Below are positions 27,654 to 35,470 of a DNA stretch of 64,000 nucleotides, in pieces. Under the pieces are notes generated by a model, which saw only the letters and a list, made by a program, of their open reading frames with translations, was not told the DNA's origin and did not search any database. Both the position numbers and the translations under genes were made by a program. The number at the start of each line of letters is the position of its first letter. Position 1 is the first letter of the stretch. The stretch comes from Hufsiella arboris. GTDB lineage: Bacteria; Bacteroidota; Bacteroidia; Sphingobacteriales; Sphingobacteriaceae. The DNA is taken from assembly GCF_009834875.1 (NCBI RefSeq), contig NZ_WVHT01000006.1, forward strand, positions 62,001 to 126,000. The letters are read 5' to 3'.

Positions 27654-28371
27654 AACGGCGCGCTTCCTCCGTACGCTGCGGTGTGGTGATCGTTTGAAAA
27701 TCCTGTTTTTTCCATTCTACAGTCCAGTTGCCTGGCCTGCCGTTCCTCACTTTCAGCAATTCAACCTGCCAGCGCGGATGGCCGACGCCGGGCATTCCGG
27801 TTCTAAGCTGGCTGCGTACAGGTCGGATTTGCCAACGGGTTACGCAGGCAGTCGTATTGACTTTTTTGACATCTTTTCGTAATACAAATCCGGTTACATG
27901 GCTTTTTTCAACGGCTAATTGTAATCGCTGGGATTCTGTAAAACTGAGGTCTTTTGTTTCACAAATAACAGTAGCAACACCCTCACACTTCAGCGCTTCT
28001 TCGGTAACCCAAAGTACATCTTTCTGCAACGGAACGTCCACAAAAATAACACGGTCAGGATCGACGCCAAAAAGTTTTAGCGCTGGCGGGTAAATGCGGC
28101 GGGTATAACTGATCCACAGGCACGCCCCACCGTTGCCCAATAGTTTTTGAACAAGACCGGCAATAAATCCGCCACTGGCGGCGGTGTCTTCCGGACAGTT
28201 GCTTATAAATTCGTGGATCGCTCCGGTTGGAAATACCCCGTCTTGAAAAGCGGCGGCTACCGGGCCAAGGCCCAGGTCATTGTCCGTGCCGGGTTGTGGC
28301 GGACGGAAGCCCTCCCAGCGGATCATATCCTGCCTGAGTTTGCTGATGATTTCTTCTTTCGTAGCAGTCAT
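27646..28371 (-). CDS. imuA: ImuA-like RecA-fold mutasome protein
   Basis: 241 residues. The RecA/SulA-like core shows GAIHEFIS, ASGGFIAGLVQKLLGNGGACLWIS, then RVIFVDVPLQKDVLWVTEEAL and a C-terminal basic segment (TRWQIRPVRSQL) typical of Bacteroidota ImuA. In the family it binds ImuB and modulates RecA and polymerase access during induced mutagenesis. First large gene of the operon, 9 bp after a small upstream gene. Confidence 0.88.
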   Translation of the reverse strand: MTATKEEIISKLRQDMIRWEGFRPPQPGTDNDLGLGPVAAAFQDGVFPTGAIHEFISNCPEDTAASGGFIAGLVQKLLGNGGACLWISYTRRIYPPALKLFGVDPDRVIFVDVPLQKDVLWVTEEALKCEGVATVICETKDLSFTESQRLQLAVEKSHVTGFVLRKDVKKVNTTACVTRWQIRPVRSQLRTGMPGVGHPRWQVELLKVRNGRPGNWTVEWKKQDFQTITTPQRTEEARRYA

Positions 28372-28380
28372 GGTCGTCGT

Positions 28381-28677
28381 TTAAAAGTCAAAGTGCATTT
28401 GATCAAAATTCAGCTTACGGCTGCTGTTGTACTCCCTAATGGCGGCGGCAATGGTTCTCACTTCATCCAGCGAAAAAACCTCATCTTCGCTGAAACCGAT
28501 AATATCTTCAGGTTCCAACGGCTCATCCTCGATGTTCACATAAATCACCGAATGATGATTGAATGTCCTGATCTGATAGCGCATAAAACCAGCATTATCA
28601 GCAAGTTGATCAAGCTGTTCGGCAGAGAAAGTTACCAGCCGTGCATTGAGTTCGATTTGTAAATTGAATGGTACCAT
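28381..28677 (-). CDS. Small hypothetical protein, first gene of imuA-imuB-dnaE2 operon
   Basis: 98 residues from the ATG at 28677 (MVPFNLQIELN); a TTG nine bases upstream is less likely. Acidic, no recognised domain. The C-terminal helix TIAAAIREYNSSRK resembles the IREY helix of the 100-residue protein next to SRAP. It is 9 bp from imuA and downstream of a perfect dyad, so it is co-regulated with the mutasome. It may be a small accessory or regulatory protein. Confidence 0.65.
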   Translation of the reverse strand: MVPFNLQIELNARLVTFSAEQLDQLADNAGFMRYQIRTFNHHSVIYVNIEDEPLEPEDIIGFSEDEVFSLDEVRTIAAAIREYNSSRKLNFDQMHFDF

Positions 28678-28704
28678 GTTTGCCAAATTGAGGACTATAA
28701 AGTT

Positions 28705-28723
28705 ATGCTAATATTTTTAGCAT
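28705..28723. promoter_or_regulatory. Perfect dyad, candidate operator of the mutasome operon
   Basis: ATGCTAATATTTTTAGCAT: 7-bp arms ATGCTAA and TTAGCAT separated by 5 bp. It lies 28 bp before the operon's first ATG (28677) and 59 bp before the divergent gene at 28782. The size and position suit a LexA-like or XRE repressor operator. No local LexA gene is present, so the regulator is unknown. Confidence 0.6.
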
Positions 28724-28781
28724 TTTCTATTACTTTTTTACAATTTTTTATTCACATTTGTTTTATTAAAATTTACTGAAT

Positions 28782-29135
28782 ATGGATAAGGTATTTTTAA
28801 GCGGGCCTCAAACGATTACAATTGATCGTAAAGAGGGAGGGCAACTAACTCTGAAGGTAATCCCCGAATTTGATGATGCTACCGAAGCATTAATTTATGG
28901 CGGATTGGTCTTTCAATTATTGCGGGAAGATTATGGCATGTTTCAGTTATTTCATGTCGAATCGCCTGGCTACGAAGCGCCCAAAATGGAATTGTTAGGC
29001 AGGCTTTTATTTGACCGCGAGGAAAATTGGATTTACGACGGGGATAAATTAACAATTGATGAACAGGAAGAAGCTGCGGGATTCATTACTGGTCATCGTG
29101 GGGCAATGGATAGGCTGATCAAAGACATTCTTTAA
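28782..29135 (+). CDS. Hypothetical protein, 117 aa
   Basis: Acidic cytosolic protein, no recognised domain. It has a central FDDATEALIYGGLVFQLLRED helix and a C-terminal AAGFITGHRGAMDRLIKDIL helix. Divergent from the mutasome operon across the shared dyad, so it may be co-regulated. Followed 5 bp later by the 83-residue gene, with which it forms an operon. Confidence 0.65.
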   Translation: MDKVFLSGPQTITIDRKEGGQLTLKVIPEFDDATEALIYGGLVFQLLREDYGMFQLFHVESPGYEAPKMELLGRLLFDREENWIYDGDKLTIDEQEEAAGFITGHRGAMDRLIKDIL

Positions 29136-29140
29136 AATAT

Positions 29141-29392
29141 ATGCATACGGAATACTTAAAGCGAGTGGTCATATATCTACAGCAGGAATTGCCGGAATAC
29201 CAGGAAATGTTGACTGTGAAAGCTAATCAGATTGTGTTTACCGTACATCCTGGTGCCGTATTTGAACAGTTTTACCAAAAGCTATTCGCTTCTGTATCTA
29301 CATGTACCGCCCGCATCCGCAACAGGGAAATTGATTTGGAATTTAAGGTATGGTCACCTACGCAGGAACGTGATTTTAAGGTGCTTAAATAA
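29141..29392 (+). CDS. Hypothetical protein, 83 aa
   Basis: Small protein with an amphipathic N-terminal helix (LKRVVIYLQQELPEYQEML) and a C-terminal beta-rich part ending in a basic tail. No recognised family. It begins 5 bp after the 117-residue gene and is most likely cotranscribed with it. Confidence 0.55.
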   Translation: MHTEYLKRVVIYLQQELPEYQEMLTVKANQIVFTVHPGAVFEQFYQKLFASVSTCTARIRNREIDLEFKVWSPTQERDFKVLK

Positions 29393-29403
29393 AATTTCCA
29401 CTA

Positions 29404-29664
29404 CTAAACAAAATGCCAGTCAATCTCATTGCCGACAAGCTGTGCCAGCCAATTCAGATCCGGATCGGTTAGCCATTCCCACTCGTTGATATCGGCACAA
29501 ATAACGGTGCCAAGTTCTTTACCTGCCTGGAAAATATAAAAACAACAAAAGTCATCCCCGCTGTACCAATGGGGAATTATATCAAGTTCAGTCGTATCCC
29601 TATTGATTTCAATGGTAATCAAAAAAGGTGGTGCTTCCGTTAATATGGTTTCGACATCAAACAA
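29404..29664 (-). CDS. Hypothetical protein, 86 aa
   Basis: Acidic protein rich in Trp and Asp (for example DINEWEWLTDPDLNWLAQL). No ATG is available at the 5' end; the longest frame starts with TTG at 29664, so the start is uncertain. It converges on the 83-residue gene with an 11-bp gap. Unknown function. Confidence 0.45.
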   Translation of the reverse strand: MFDVETILTEAPPFLITIEINRDTTELDIIPHWYSGDDFCCFYIFQAGKELGTVICADINEWEWLTDPDLNWLAQLVGNEIDWHFV

Positions 29665-30060
29665 TGTTCAGGAGATTAGAAGTCAGGTATCCGATTAACA
29701 TTTGAATTTAAGATGCTGACCTGGATATTACCCTAAGCTACGAAATCATAATGTCATTTCAAACAACCCAACCTGACTTATCCACGTGCAAGATTTTGCA
29801 ATCGTACTGTTTTTGAGTTAAAGTTTTGGTATTTCCGGCCCGCAAAAAAGGGTTGAAATAACAAAATCGGTTGATCCCCATATGTATTTTTAAAAATAAT
29901 ACTTATAATTGTGTGTGCTTGTTGGCAAGCCTGCTCGTTCGTGCAAAGATTTCATCAGCCAATGGATAAATAATGCAAACCCACCGGGCTTATTGTCTGA
30001 ACAAAGCTTACGAACGTTAAATTCTCCGGATAATAAACTTGGTAACATAAGGTATGTATT
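29665..30060. other. Intergenic stretch without a gene
   Basis: 396 bases between the 86-residue gene and the plus-strand gene at 30061. I see no credible reading frame, tRNA or strong hairpin. It presumably carries the promoters of one or both flanking genes, but no clear Bacteroidota promoter pair was found. Confidence 0.4.
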
Positions 30061-30840
30061 ATGAAACCATTAGACTTCTTTAAACTCCAATCCAAAAATC
30101 TTTTCAAAGATTACAAAACCCAAAGGCCTGCTACTGAGGCTGACCCTTCCTATTTCGGATACGACCCAAAGTATTTCGACATCAATGGCCTATTCCTGGA
30201 CTACGATATCGATGAAGAGAAATTCAGCCTGATGAAGGCACAGCACTTGATCGCCAAGTTGGTCGGATTTCGCAAGTGGACCGATCTCATGCAAGCATCC
30301 GCCACCGAACTGGAACTTGCAAAGTTGCTGTTTGATAATCAGCATAAGCTAAGTGCTGAAGACTGGCAGATGTATATCCACGGCATTGAATCAGAAAACA
30401 AAACTACATTATCGCCTGAGTTTAAACTCGAAATTCTTGAACAGGCGTACATTAATGTTGAGGGCCATGAGAGTACGTTCCAAGATTACCGCCTGAAACA
30501 AAGTCAACCAAGCGAGATAAAAAGTCAAAAGGCCAATCGAGTAACTGCTAAGATTGGCAGGAAAATTACGGCCCTCCCCTTAAAAGGGAAAGATCGAGAC
30601 GCATTTATTGAAACTGCGAAAAGCGCTTTTGAAACTGTTATGTGGCGAATGGAACCCCTTCATCCTGAAGGTGTCCGCAAGCTTTGGAATCCTGAATTTT
30701 ATATTGATAAAGTTCTATTAAAAGACGGTATGCTACCTATCGACCGGGACTATGCACTTTCTCTGATTGATGCGGTTTTGGTTCACCATGTTCTTGAACT
30801 CGCAGTTGAGGCGGACGAATTGGCGGTAAAACTTAACTGA
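30061..30840 (+). CDS. Hypothetical protein, 259 aa
   Basis: Cytosolic protein, no family I can name. The segment SLMKAQHLIAKLVGFRKWTDLMQAS resembles a short helical module seen in several mobile-element proteins, in which a GFxxW motif is followed by a Leu. The middle is charged, and the C-terminal ~90 residues are helical (AFIETAKSAFETVMWRMEPLH). It is the only plus-strand gene between the mutasome and the right accessory region, and converges on the end of the dam/tra run. Confidence 0.6.
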   Translation: MKPLDFFKLQSKNLFKDYKTQRPATEADPSYFGYDPKYFDINGLFLDYDIDEEKFSLMKAQHLIAKLVGFRKWTDLMQASATELELAKLLFDNQHKLSAEDWQMYIHGIESENKTTLSPEFKLEILEQAYINVEGHESTFQDYRLKQSQPSEIKSQKANRVTAKIGRKITALPLKGKDRDAFIETAKSAFETVMWRMEPLHPEGVRKLWNPEFYIDKVLLKDGMLPIDRDYALSLIDAVLVHHVLELAVEADELAVKLN

Positions 30841-30898
30841 TAGCATCGAGCTATTTATTATTTAACCCTTAACTCGAAATGTAGATTTGTTAAAAAAT

Positions 30899-30931
30899 AA
30901 AAGTCCCCATGCGCTCGCCGCCGGGGACTTT
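30899..30931. terminator. Hairpin terminator between convergent genes
   Basis: AAAAGTCCCC at 30899-30908 pairs with GGGGACTTT at 30923-30931 around a GC-rich loop. On the minus strand it is followed by a T-rich tract (ATTTTTT), fitting termination of the minus-strand run that ends with the dam-type gene; it also follows the plus-strand gene ending at 30840. Confidence 0.65.
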
Positions 30932-31035
30932 CAACCTAAACCTTATCACAATAAACGAATGAGAATCATTCGCTTAAAATAGGCTGGCAATTTAAGCAAT
31001 AAAACAACTTATACGCAAGTAAAAGGCACAACAAA

Positions 31036-31062
31036 GCACCCCGCCTTATTAGGTCGGGGTGC
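31036..31062 (-). terminator. Hairpin downstream of dam-type gene
   Basis: GCACCCCG at 31036-31043 pairs with CGGGGTGC at 31055-31062 across an 11-nt loop. It lies 40 bp after the stop of the methylase gene on the minus strand. The T-run after it is weak, so it may work together with the second hairpin at 30899-30931. Confidence 0.5.
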
Positions 31063-31101
31063 AATAGGTTATGCTTTATAAGCATAAGCCTTTTAGAGGT
31101 T

Positions 31102-31935
31102 TTAAAATAATAGCTGACCGTAGTTCTGGGCCAAATGAAATGGGTAATTGGCAACCAGCATCTCCGTCTTTAACTTCTGCTTTCGGTTTTTTGAATTAAC
31201 AGCTATGGGCTGAATAATAGCAAGTTCTACCCACCCATACTGTTTAACATACTTCGCTAAAATGCTGGACGGGTAAGCGGACAATAAGAATTTACCTTTT
31301 ATTTTCGCCAGTAAAGAGAGCAAGTTCTCAAAATCCTGCTCAGAATAGCCATCATAATGCCCCATATCGGAATTGAAATACGGCGGGTCGCAGTAGAAAA
31401 AACTGTTTTCATGGTCACGGCTTTTGATAATTTTTAAAGCATCAGTACATTCCAACTGGCAGTTTTTTAACCTTTTGACCAGCCTTTTGGTGAAGTTGTC
31501 AATCTTGGTTTGAATCTTTCCGTTCATGGTATTACCTGTAATATCATACCCCCAGCCGCCATCTATCATAGAGGCAAAACTTTGGCAGCATAATACCCAG
31601 GTTGCCCAGGCTCGCTTAACTTCCGAAAACATATCGGTGTTATTATAAATTACCCATGCGTGGCGGTGCATCTCCCGGCTGTGGAGAGTAGATTTAATTT
31701 CCTCATATAAGGCATCATAACTTTGTTGTATGACCCGGTAAAGGTTAATCAGTTCACCGTTGGTATCGTTTAGCACTTCCACTTCTGAAGGATGTTTGGC
31801 AAAGAATATCGCGGCACCTCCAGTAAATGGTTCCGCATAAAGCAGATGCCTGGGGATCATGGCAACAATCTTTTCAGCCAGATTTTGCTTACCGCCATAA
31901 TAAGTGACCGGCGTTTTGATTTGGACATTGCTCAT
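31102..31935 (-). CDS. DNA N6-adenine methyltransferase, D12/Dam class
   Basis: 277 residues. Motif X/N-terminus YYGGKQNLAEKI, SAM-binding motif I AEPFTGGAAIFF and catalytic motif IV CDPPYFNSD identify a D12-class adenine methylase. No cognate endonuclease is adjacent, so it is an orphan. On conjugative elements such enzymes probably protect the incoming DNA from host restriction, which fits the ArdC gene nearby. Specificity (GATC or other) cannot be read here. Last gene of the minus-strand run. Confidence 0.92.
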   Translation of the reverse strand: MSNVQIKTPVTYYGGKQNLAEKIVAMIPRHLLYAEPFTGGAAIFFAKHPSEVEVLNDTNGELINLYRVIQQSYDALYEEIKSTLHSREMHRHAWVIYNNTDMFSEVKRAWATWVLCCQSFASMIDGGWGYDITGNTMNGKIQTKIDNFTKRLVKRLKNCQLECTDALKIIKSRDHENSFFYCDPPYFNSDMGHYDGYSEQDFENLLSLLAKIKGKFLLSAYPSSILAKYVKQYGWVELAIIQPIAVNSKNRKQKLKTEMLVANYPFHLAQNYGQLLF

Positions 31936-31952
31936 AGAAAAGATTGGGGTTT

Positions 31953-32153
31953 TTATAGTACGTCGGTTAAAGTGAGATCGACCACTTTGTCATTAATCAA
32001 CAGGGATACGCGGCACTTTACGCCCGGAGTTCCCATGCTTTGTACTTTGAAGATTTTGCCATTATGGATAGCATGCGGCGAATCTTCCGGCACCTGAACC
32101 AAAGCGGTGCCGCTCGCCCTAATCCGGTCGACCTTAGCAAGAATGTGTTTCAT
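31953..32153 (-). CDS. Small hypothetical protein, 66 aa
   Basis: Basic, beta-rich protein (KHILAKVDRIRASGTALVQV), no recognised family. It lies 17 bp upstream of the methylase gene in the same orientation and directly follows a GC-rich, structured noncoding stretch. Possible accessory factor of the element. Confidence 0.55.
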   Translation of the reverse strand: MKHILAKVDRIRASGTALVQVPEDSPHAIHNGKIFKVQSMGTPGVKCRVSLLINDKVVDLTLTDVL

Positions 32154-32190
32154 GGTTTAACAAAATTGCGGGTTGGAAAAAGCCAGGTCT

Positions 32191-32237
32191 AAGCCGCCCG
32201 GCCCGTTTGAGAAAACGGGGTTGGTGAAGGGCGGCTT
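32191..32237. other. GC-rich nested hairpin in noncoding stretch
   Basis: Outer stem AAGCCGCCC (32191-32199) pairs with GGGCGGCTT (32229-32237). Inside it, CCCGTTT pairs with AAACGGG around a GAGA tetraloop (32202-32219). Further GC-rich short repeats continue to about 32340. The 32154-32371 gap is far richer in G+C than its surroundings. It may be a structured RNA element, a processing site within the tra transcript, or a terminator-like stem. Confidence 0.45.
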
Positions 32238-32371
32238 TGTCCTGGCGTGGGTGCCTGAAGGTGTGCGGGCGTTCCCGGCGCAAGCGATCCCGGCTTTAGC
32301 GGGTACGCATGCGCAAAGGGTTAGCCCGCATTCCTGCAAGGCTTGGGAGAAAAAACATTTATTGAGTTTAC

Positions 32372-32872
32372 TTAACGGCCTATTTTGCGGCTATCATCCT
32401 GACGGTTTTGGATTTCATTTACCCTAAACTCATTGTATTTTTTTCCTGTGAGATAAGATAAAACCTCCAGTTCGTGCAGGTCTAAGCTTTGAGCAAGAAT
32501 ATGCCGTGTGAGATAGGTTTCCTTTTCGGCAAGTTGTTCAGGATTTTCGGCAGCATTTATGAATGCCCGAAGCAGGTCCGCCTGGGGTGACAAAGGTTGC
32601 TGCTGTAAACAAGTATAGGTATAGGTGCCGCGATCCTCATAAGGTACACGAAAGTCTATCTTATAGCTAACATCAAATTGCTCGGCTATTTCGCTCAGGC
32701 TCCTGATCGGGGGTATCCAGCGTGAATCAAAATGAAGGGCGTTATCATAAACCATGATCGAAAGAAAAGGCGGTGTATGTTCCTCCATTTGGTTGAAATG
32801 CGCTAAGATTGCTTGTTCGTTATCGCCAGCAAACACAACCGTGTTCATGCAATGGCCGGTAAGACTGCTCAT
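32372..32872 (-). CDS. Hypothetical conjugative-element protein, 166 aa
   Basis: Unknown family; acidic, no membrane helix. It contains ADLLRAFINAAENPEQLAEKE and a C-terminal helix HELEVLSYLTGKKYNEFRV. The ATG at 32872 overlaps the previous stop by 4 bp, implying coupled translation; an internal ATG eight codons on is an alternative. Confidence 0.65.
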   Translation of the reverse strand: MSSLTGHCMNTVVFAGDNEQAILAHFNQMEEHTPPFLSIMVYDNALHFDSRWIPPIRSLSEIAEQFDVSYKIDFRVPYEDRGTYTYTCLQQQPLSPQADLLRAFINAAENPEQLAEKETYLTRHILAQSLDLHELEVLSYLTGKKYNEFRVNEIQNRQDDSRKIGR

Positions 32873-33741
32873 CGACCTCGTGTTACGTTATTCGCCTCGC
32901 TTTCTGCGTGCTCAAATGAATTGGAGATATCATTTTCGGCAGCTTCCTGGCGTTTAACAGTTGTGGTTTTGGTTTGTTCCCCATTGTTACGCGCTGCTGC
33001 TTTTTCCGGCCAAATATCCTCATCCCTGATCTCCTTCATGTTTTTATCATAGATATCGATAGATTTCATAACCGGATTAGCTGCAACGATAACCGGAATA
33101 CTTTTTTTGCCTATCGACAGTTCTGTATGCCAATAATTTCCATTTCGCATAGCCTGCAGTCCTTCGGATTTGGCTGTTTCATTATCCAGCCCTTTCAAGG
33201 GGTACTTTGCGAGGCTATTTTCAAATTGATAGCCATATTCCGGCCTTAATACTTTCAATGGATGATTGCCATAAGCGTCTTTAACATCCACTTGCAACTT
33301 AAACCAGGCCTTTATCTTCTCTGATTTTTTCGCATCAGCCTCGGCGCCTTGTGGCCTTACGTAAATATCCTTTTCAAGTGATTGGCCGGATAATAACTTA
33401 TAAGCCTGTAAAGCCGTAATGCGATGATCCCTTTCGATGTCGAAGGTTTGCTCACGCGGTACCAATTCGCCGGTTTTATGCAGCGTGACATCAATCGTGT
33501 TTAAGAAATAGGCATCGCCATCTTTTTGCTTATTAAAGTTAAGGCCATATTGAATGTAATCGGTTTTTGGAGCGTTTACATCTTTACTTTCTAAGGGCCT
33601 TAGTATATTACTGATACCCAGCGTAAATTTGGGCAACTCGCGGCTGATCGCCGATTCCAGTACTGCATTTAGCTTTTCGCCAAAACCAAGGCTGGTTTGC
33701 AGTTTTTGAAGGTATTCCAGGTTTTTTTCATTCTTTACCAT
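32869..33741 (-). CDS. Hypothetical conjugative-element protein, 290 aa
   Basis: Soluble, charged protein. The central part (YIQYGLNFNKQKDGDAYFLNT, then ITALQAYKLLSGQSLEKDIYV) resembles proteins associated with DUF3945/DUF4099 genes in Bacteroidota conjugative transposons, though I cannot assign it firmly. The C-terminal 60 residues look disordered. It is part of the continuous minus-strand run. Confidence 0.6.
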   Translation of the reverse strand: MVKNEKNLEYLQKLQTSLGFGEKLNAVLESAISRELPKFTLGISNILRPLESKDVNAPKTDYIQYGLNFNKQKDGDAYFLNTIDVTLHKTGELVPREQTFDIERDHRITALQAYKLLSGQSLEKDIYVRPQGAEADAKKSEKIKAWFKLQVDVKDAYGNHPLKVLRPEYGYQFENSLAKYPLKGLDNETAKSEGLQAMRNGNYWHTELSIGKKSIPVIVAANPVMKSIDIYDKNMKEIRDEDIWPEKAAARNNGEQTKTTTVKRQEAAENDISNSFEHAESEANNVTRGR

Positions 33742-33759
33742 AATATTAAATGTTAGTGA

Positions 33760-34074
33760 TTAAAAAAGTTTGTATTGATGACCGATGGCCGGAGGTTCAT
33801 AGCCATTTTCCCTCGCGAAGTGTTCGCCGAATTCTGTAACCAGTTCTGCTATATCCCGGTAGGCCGTATCCTCCAATACTTCAGTATGAAAGAAATGTGA
33901 ACGATAGCCTGTTTCGCTGATAATTGGGCTTTCCGAGCGAAACTCCATGTGGCTAACCAATGGTTCATTTTCGGGATGCTTATCCAGCCAATAGTAGCGG
34001 TAAGCGACCTGTACATCCTGCCCGTAAACTTTGATTTCCAGGTCAACATTTTGTTTAAACTGTTCAGGTATCAT
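33760..34074 (-). CDS. Hypothetical protein, 104 aa
   Basis: Preferred start is the ATG at 34074 (MIPEQFKQNVDLEIKVYG), giving an 11-bp overlap with the upstream gene; a longer frame reaching 34113 would overlap it more. Beta-rich N-terminus, helical acidic C-terminus (DIAELVTEFGEHFARENG). Unknown function. Confidence 0.55.
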   Translation of the reverse strand: MIPEQFKQNVDLEIKVYGQDVQVAYRYYWLDKHPENEPLVSHMEFRSESPIISETGYRSHFFHTEVLEDTAYRDIAELVTEFGEHFARENGYEPPAIGHQYKLF

Positions 34075-34672
34075 AGTTGGCGAATTGTAATTCGATAAAT
34101 GAAGACAGGCCACGCAGCGGCTTATGCGTTCGCATGCCTGCGCGCAATCCGGTTAGCCGTTCAAATCGACTTAGTGAAAAAATTCCGCTGTCTACCACAA
34201 AAGACTTGTCGCAGTAGGTAATCATTACCTGCTCGTTCATGATCTGGAAAGAAACAGAACGGCCCATATACCAGGTAGCTATTGCCGCATCTGCAATGCG
34301 GCCAACGAGATTGGCATCAAAAATCAGGTGCCAGCGCGCTAAAGGAAAAGATGATTTTAAAGCCTCCACTTGCGCCGTTGATGGCAATAACCCTACTGCC
34401 GCAAAAGCATGTTGTTCAGGAAATTTTAATAAAAATGTGCGCTGCGAAATAAAGCAAAGCAGTTCAGCGGCTGAATAACTGATATATAGGTCGGCAATCA
34501 GATTTGGATGCTCGGCATTGGCCAGCCAAAATTCCGAGGTGGCCGGGACGCGATGCCATTCCGGTGCCCAACTTTCGACCACTTCATTGCCGTAACGAAA
34601 TATTAACCGGCCATCGGTATATTGAAAAAATGGAGTGAAAAGTTTTATCACCTCCGGCTTGAGGCCAAACAT
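34064..34672 (-). CDS. Hypothetical protein, 202 aa, possibly Toprim-related
   Basis: Not firmly recognised. A segment ARWHLIFDANLVGRIADAAIATW is reminiscent of the second conserved region of Toprim-like (DUF3991-type) proteins of conjugative transposons, where an aspartate precedes GR. Other primase domains are not visible. Located 5 bp after the DUF4099-like gene in the same operon. Confidence 0.5.
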   Translation of the reverse strand: MFGLKPEVIKLFTPFFQYTDGRLIFRYGNEVVESWAPEWHRVPATSEFWLANAEHPNLIADLYISYSAAELLCFISQRTFLLKFPEQHAFAAVGLLPSTAQVEALKSSFPLARWHLIFDANLVGRIADAAIATWYMGRSVSFQIMNEQVMITYCDKSFVVDSGIFSLSRFERLTGLRAGMRTHKPLRGLSSFIELQFANYDT

Positions 34673-34677
34673 GGAGC

Positions 34678-35460
34678 TTATCTTGCGCGGGTTTTGTTAT
34701 AACCCCTTGTTTCTTCAGTTTGCTGATCGGCAGCCTTAAATTTCTTAGCAAAGTGTTTTTCCATTTCAGCATATGCCTTTTTGAACGCTGGTGTCTGCTC
34801 GTCGGCTTGTTCCTTTTTATCGCTGTTTAATAGGTGCCTTAGTCCCCTGATCAACAAATAAGAAATTCCGCCGTCAAGTAATACGGATAATATCAAAGCT
34901 GCGCGGTCGGCGCGGATGCCTTTGGGGTCGGTTGCCCTGTGCTGCAACTCGGTTCCATCCGGCAATCGCACGTTAAAGCCTTTTTGAAAATCATCCTTTT
35001 GCCAGTCTTTCAGTTTGTAGCCATTAATTTTATCAGGGGCAATAACCAGCTTTGGATCAAAAGAGATGAATTCCCTCGTATCCGGGTCATATTCAAAAAC
35101 AACTTCTTTCTTCCCTGGCCCAGGAATGATCTTGTCAATACTTAGGGTTTCGCCAGTAATCAATGCCTGTGCTTCATCTTCGTCCAGTAGTGGTGGAATT
35201 ATTGGCTGTTTATAAATGGGGTGCAACCTAAAGCTTACCTGGCCATCCGGGTTCCTGTCCAGTGATAATTTAGCATCAAGCTGTTCAATGTGAACACCGC
35301 TTGCATCAAGGTTTTTCAGGCTCATTAAATTCGTTCGTCGACCGGCAAGCAAAGCTTCAACATCATCCGGGCTTAGGATATAATTCCCGGTCTTATCAAC
35401 CAGGCTGAGGCTTTCCATTTCCTGCTTGGGTAGTTCATTGACATAAAAAGGATTTTTCAT
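34678..35460 (-). CDS. DUF4099/DUF3945-like conjugative-element protein
   Basis: 260 residues. The pattern LSPDDVEALLAGRRTNLMSL, followed by DAKLSLDRNPDGQVSFRLHP and later DKINGYKLKDWQKDDFQKG, fits the DUF4099-DUF3945 architecture found next to topoisomerase or ArdC genes in Bacteroidota ICEs. The C-terminal part holds a hydrophobic stretch (AALILSVLLDGGISYLLIRGL) and a basic tail. Function unknown; the family is linked to DNA processing in conjugative elements only by context. Confidence 0.6.
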   Translation of the reverse strand: MKNPFYVNELPKQEMESLSLVDKTGNYILSPDDVEALLAGRRTNLMSLKNLDASGVHIEQLDAKLSLDRNPDGQVSFRLHPIYKQPIIPPLLDEDEAQALITGETLSIDKIIPGPGKKEVVFEYDPDTREFISFDPKLVIAPDKINGYKLKDWQKDDFQKGFNVRLPDGTELQHRATDPKGIRADRAALILSVLLDGGISYLLIRGLRHLLNSDKKEQADEQTPAFKKAYAEMEKHFAKKFKAADQQTEETRGYNKTRAR

Positions 35461-35470
35461 ATTTCTATTT

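Noticed and set aside
27254-28662. Plus-strand frames antisense to imuB and imuA
   Set aside because: Same reason; the minus-strand genes have clear family motifs and overlapping starts and stops.
32157-32427. Two opposed frames in the GC-rich gap (60 and 84 codons)
   Set aside because: Their composition is explained by GC-rich hairpins, and the plus-strand frame also overlaps the 166-residue gene. Neither shows protein-like patterns.
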